A program made the position numbers and the translations under genes. A DNA stretch of 8,105 nt, from positions 12,183 through 20,287 of the forward strand of contig JANWZG010000009.1 of NCBI GenBank assembly GCA_025054735.1, read 5' to 3'. The notes beneath the pieces were generated by a model. The model had not been told where the DNA came from and did not search any database. It was given only the letters and a program-made list of their open reading frames with translations. Below, piece after piece: positions 7,322-8,105 of this stretch; within the stretch, counting starts at the first letter, position 1; each line of letters starts with the position of its first letter. The stretch comes from Cyanobacteriota bacterium (GTDB lineage: Bacteria; Cyanobacteriota; Cyanobacteriia; SKYG9).

Positions 7322-7726
7322 CTAAAAATTTGTGGAGATTGCTTGCACTGGGCAAGTGGGAATGCACTGCTCACAGACTACACAGCGCGATCGCAAAAAG
7401 GTCAGCCGAAAGGTTTTAGGATCCAGGGTCAATGCCTCTGTCGGGCAGACTCCAGTGCACAGACCACAGTGCACACAGGTGTCATCGTTAATTAAAATTT
7501 CACGGCTAGCTAGGGAGACCCCAATGCCCTGAGAGGTCATCCAGTCGATCGCTGCATCCAGTTGATCAATATCTCCGGCTAGTTCCAGCACGAGCTTCCC
7601 GATCTGATTAGGAGCAATATGGGCGCGAATAATACTAGCAGCCACGTTAAAGTCCTTGGCCAGCAAGTACGTGACCGGCATTTGGATCGATCGCTGAGGA
7701 AAGGTTAACGTGACGCGCTTTTTCAC
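7322..7726 (-). CDS. NIL-domain and 2x[4Fe-4S] ferredoxin-like protein
   Basis: A 134-residue soluble protein. Residues about 3-77 form a NIL domain, a small ligand-binding type domain known from the C-terminus of methionine ABC importer ATPases. Residues 80-132 form a bacterial-type ferredoxin with two complete cluster motifs: Cys84, 87, 90 and 94 (CVHCGLCTGVCP), and Cys115, 118, 121 and 125 (CVVCEQCIPTCP). All eight ligands are intact, so it should hold two [4Fe-4S] clusters and carry electrons. NIL-ferredoxins of this size are widespread in cyanobacteria, and their redox partner is not established to my knowledge. The start is GTG (7726-7724), giving MKKRVTLTFPQRS, which agrees with the family's N-terminus as I recall it. 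The next in-frame Met (residue 16) would delete the first NIL strand. No Shine-Dalgarno is visible. It is divergent from the TxlA-like gene with a 108-bp spacer, and the gene behind it is decayed, so it is probably transcribed alone. Confidence 0.93.
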   Translation of the reverse strand: MKKRVTLTFPQRSIQMPVTYLLAKDFNVAASIIRAHIAPNQIGKLVLELAGDIDQLDAAIDWMTSQGIGVSLASREILINDDTCVHCGLCTGVCPTEALTLDPKTFRLTFLRSRCVVCEQCIPTCPVQAISTNF

Positions 7727-7776
7727 AGTTTGTTACAGTAGTAGAGGCCTAACATCACAACTGCAAAATTTAACTG

Positions 7777-7796
7777 AATCCAACTAAATCCAACTA
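7777..7796. repeat. Perfect 10-bp tandem duplication in divergent promoter region
   Basis: AATCCAACTA occurs twice head to tail (7777-7786 and 7787-7796) in the 108-bp spacer between the ferredoxin-like and TxlA-like genes. The period is close to one helical turn, so two copies would lie on the same DNA face. It may be a pair of binding half-sites or simply a recent slippage event. No clear -35/-10 pair for either gene could be assigned around it. Confidence 0.6.
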
Positions 7797-7820
7797 TTGG
7801 TAAACTTCAGACGACCACCT

Positions 7821-7826
7821 AGAGGA
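7821..7826 (+). promoter_or_regulatory. Shine-Dalgarno AGAGGA for the TxlA-like gene
   Basis: AGAGGA ends 8 bases before the ATG at 7835, which is good spacing and supports this start. Confidence 0.6.
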
Positions 7827-7834
7827 TCGTAACC

Positions 7835-8105
7835 ATGACATCTAACCCCGCTTCCCCTCAACCTAACCACGAATCAGCTAGTGAACTTCCCTTAAGCCAG
7901 ACTGTCCGCAACTTGCTGATTGTAATTGTGGCAATAGTCCTTAGTGTAGCGGTCTTTCTAGGATTACGCACTCAAACCACAACGGTATCTCTAGATGCTT
8001 TGGCTGCTCGCTCAATTCCCCTAGAAATTGCCCTGAAGAATGGCAAACCAACGTTAATTGAGTTTTATGCTAACTGGTGCACTACCTGTCAGGCTATGGC
8101 AGGGG
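7835..8105 (+). CDS. txlA: Membrane-anchored thioredoxin-like protein, TxlA/HCF164 type, 3'-truncated by window edge
   Basis: The first 90 codons are present and the gene runs off the right edge. A short polar N-terminus (1-25) is followed by a single hydrophobic segment (about 27-44, LLIVIVAIVLSVAVFLGL). A spacer and a thioredoxin strand IEFYANWCTTCQAMAG (75-90) come next, with the redox pair Cys82 and Cys85. The anchor plus WC-x-x-C followed by QAMA is typical of cyanobacterial TxlA, the homologue of plant HCF164. HCF164 is a lumen-facing thiol reductase that receives electrons from CcdA and is needed for cytochrome b6f assembly. By family analogy this protein should be anchored in the thylakoid or plasma membrane with the thioredoxin domain outside the cytoplasm. 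The missing C-terminus prevents ruling out another anchored thioredoxin subtype. Confidence 0.82.
   Translation, partial: MTSNPASPQPNHESASELPLSQTVRNLLIVIVAIVLSVAVFLGLRTQTTTVSLDALAARSIPLEIALKNGKPTLIEFYANWCTTCQAMAG

Noticed and set aside
7192..7374. 60-codon minus-strand frame at the end of the ferredoxin gene
   Set aside because: It overlaps the second cluster motif in a different frame and has no family features.

Overview
The window looks like chromosomal DNA of a cyanobacterium, probably filamentous. It carries a tandem-BMC carboxysome shell protein (CcmP type), an LL-diaminopimelate aminotransferase of the cyanobacterial/plant pathway, a TxlA/HCF164-like thioredoxin, a NIL-domain ferredoxin and an Uma2-family protein. 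The core CGATCG of the cyanobacterial HIP1 repeat is strongly over-represented: about 20 copies by eye where about 2 are expected, with four full GCGATCGC octamers. The genus cannot be fixed from the sequence.

Layout. Positions 1-455 (minus strand) hold the 5' part of an Uma2-family gene that runs off the left edge. A 138-bp divergent spacer follows, with a perfect 12-bp palindrome ending 3 bp before metH. Positions 594-4214 are a full-length cobalamin-dependent methionine synthase (metH). After a 140-bp spacer, 4355-5590 is dapL (lysine and meso-diaminopimelate synthesis). Only 42 bp later, 5633-6256 is ccmP, which starts with TTG behind a good Shine-Dalgarno. dapL and ccmP are on the same strand with no terminator seen between them, so they may be co-transcribed.

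Positions 6257-7321 (about 1.06 kb) form a decayed island with no intact gene. It holds an imperfect 14-bp tandem repeat, a 14-bp perfect palindrome that resembles dispersed cyanobacterial intergenic repeats, and a 5'-truncated pseudogene matching the C-terminal part of cyanobacterial NACHT-type NTPases. The pseudogene's frame is broken exactly at a 10-bp tandem duplication. Three closely spaced hairpins of unknown identity follow.

The right end holds two divergent redox genes. At 7322-7726 (minus) is a NIL-domain plus 2x[4Fe-4S] ferredoxin-like protein with a GTG start. From 7835 to the edge (plus) is the 5' end of a membrane-anchored thioredoxin-like protein (TxlA/HCF164 type) with a WCTTC active site. 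Their shared 108-bp spacer contains a perfect 10-bp tandem duplication.

The intact genes are housekeeping genes of known families. I found no convincing new multigene system. The most unusual material is the decayed island, its unidentified hairpin block, and the palindrome at the metH start codon.
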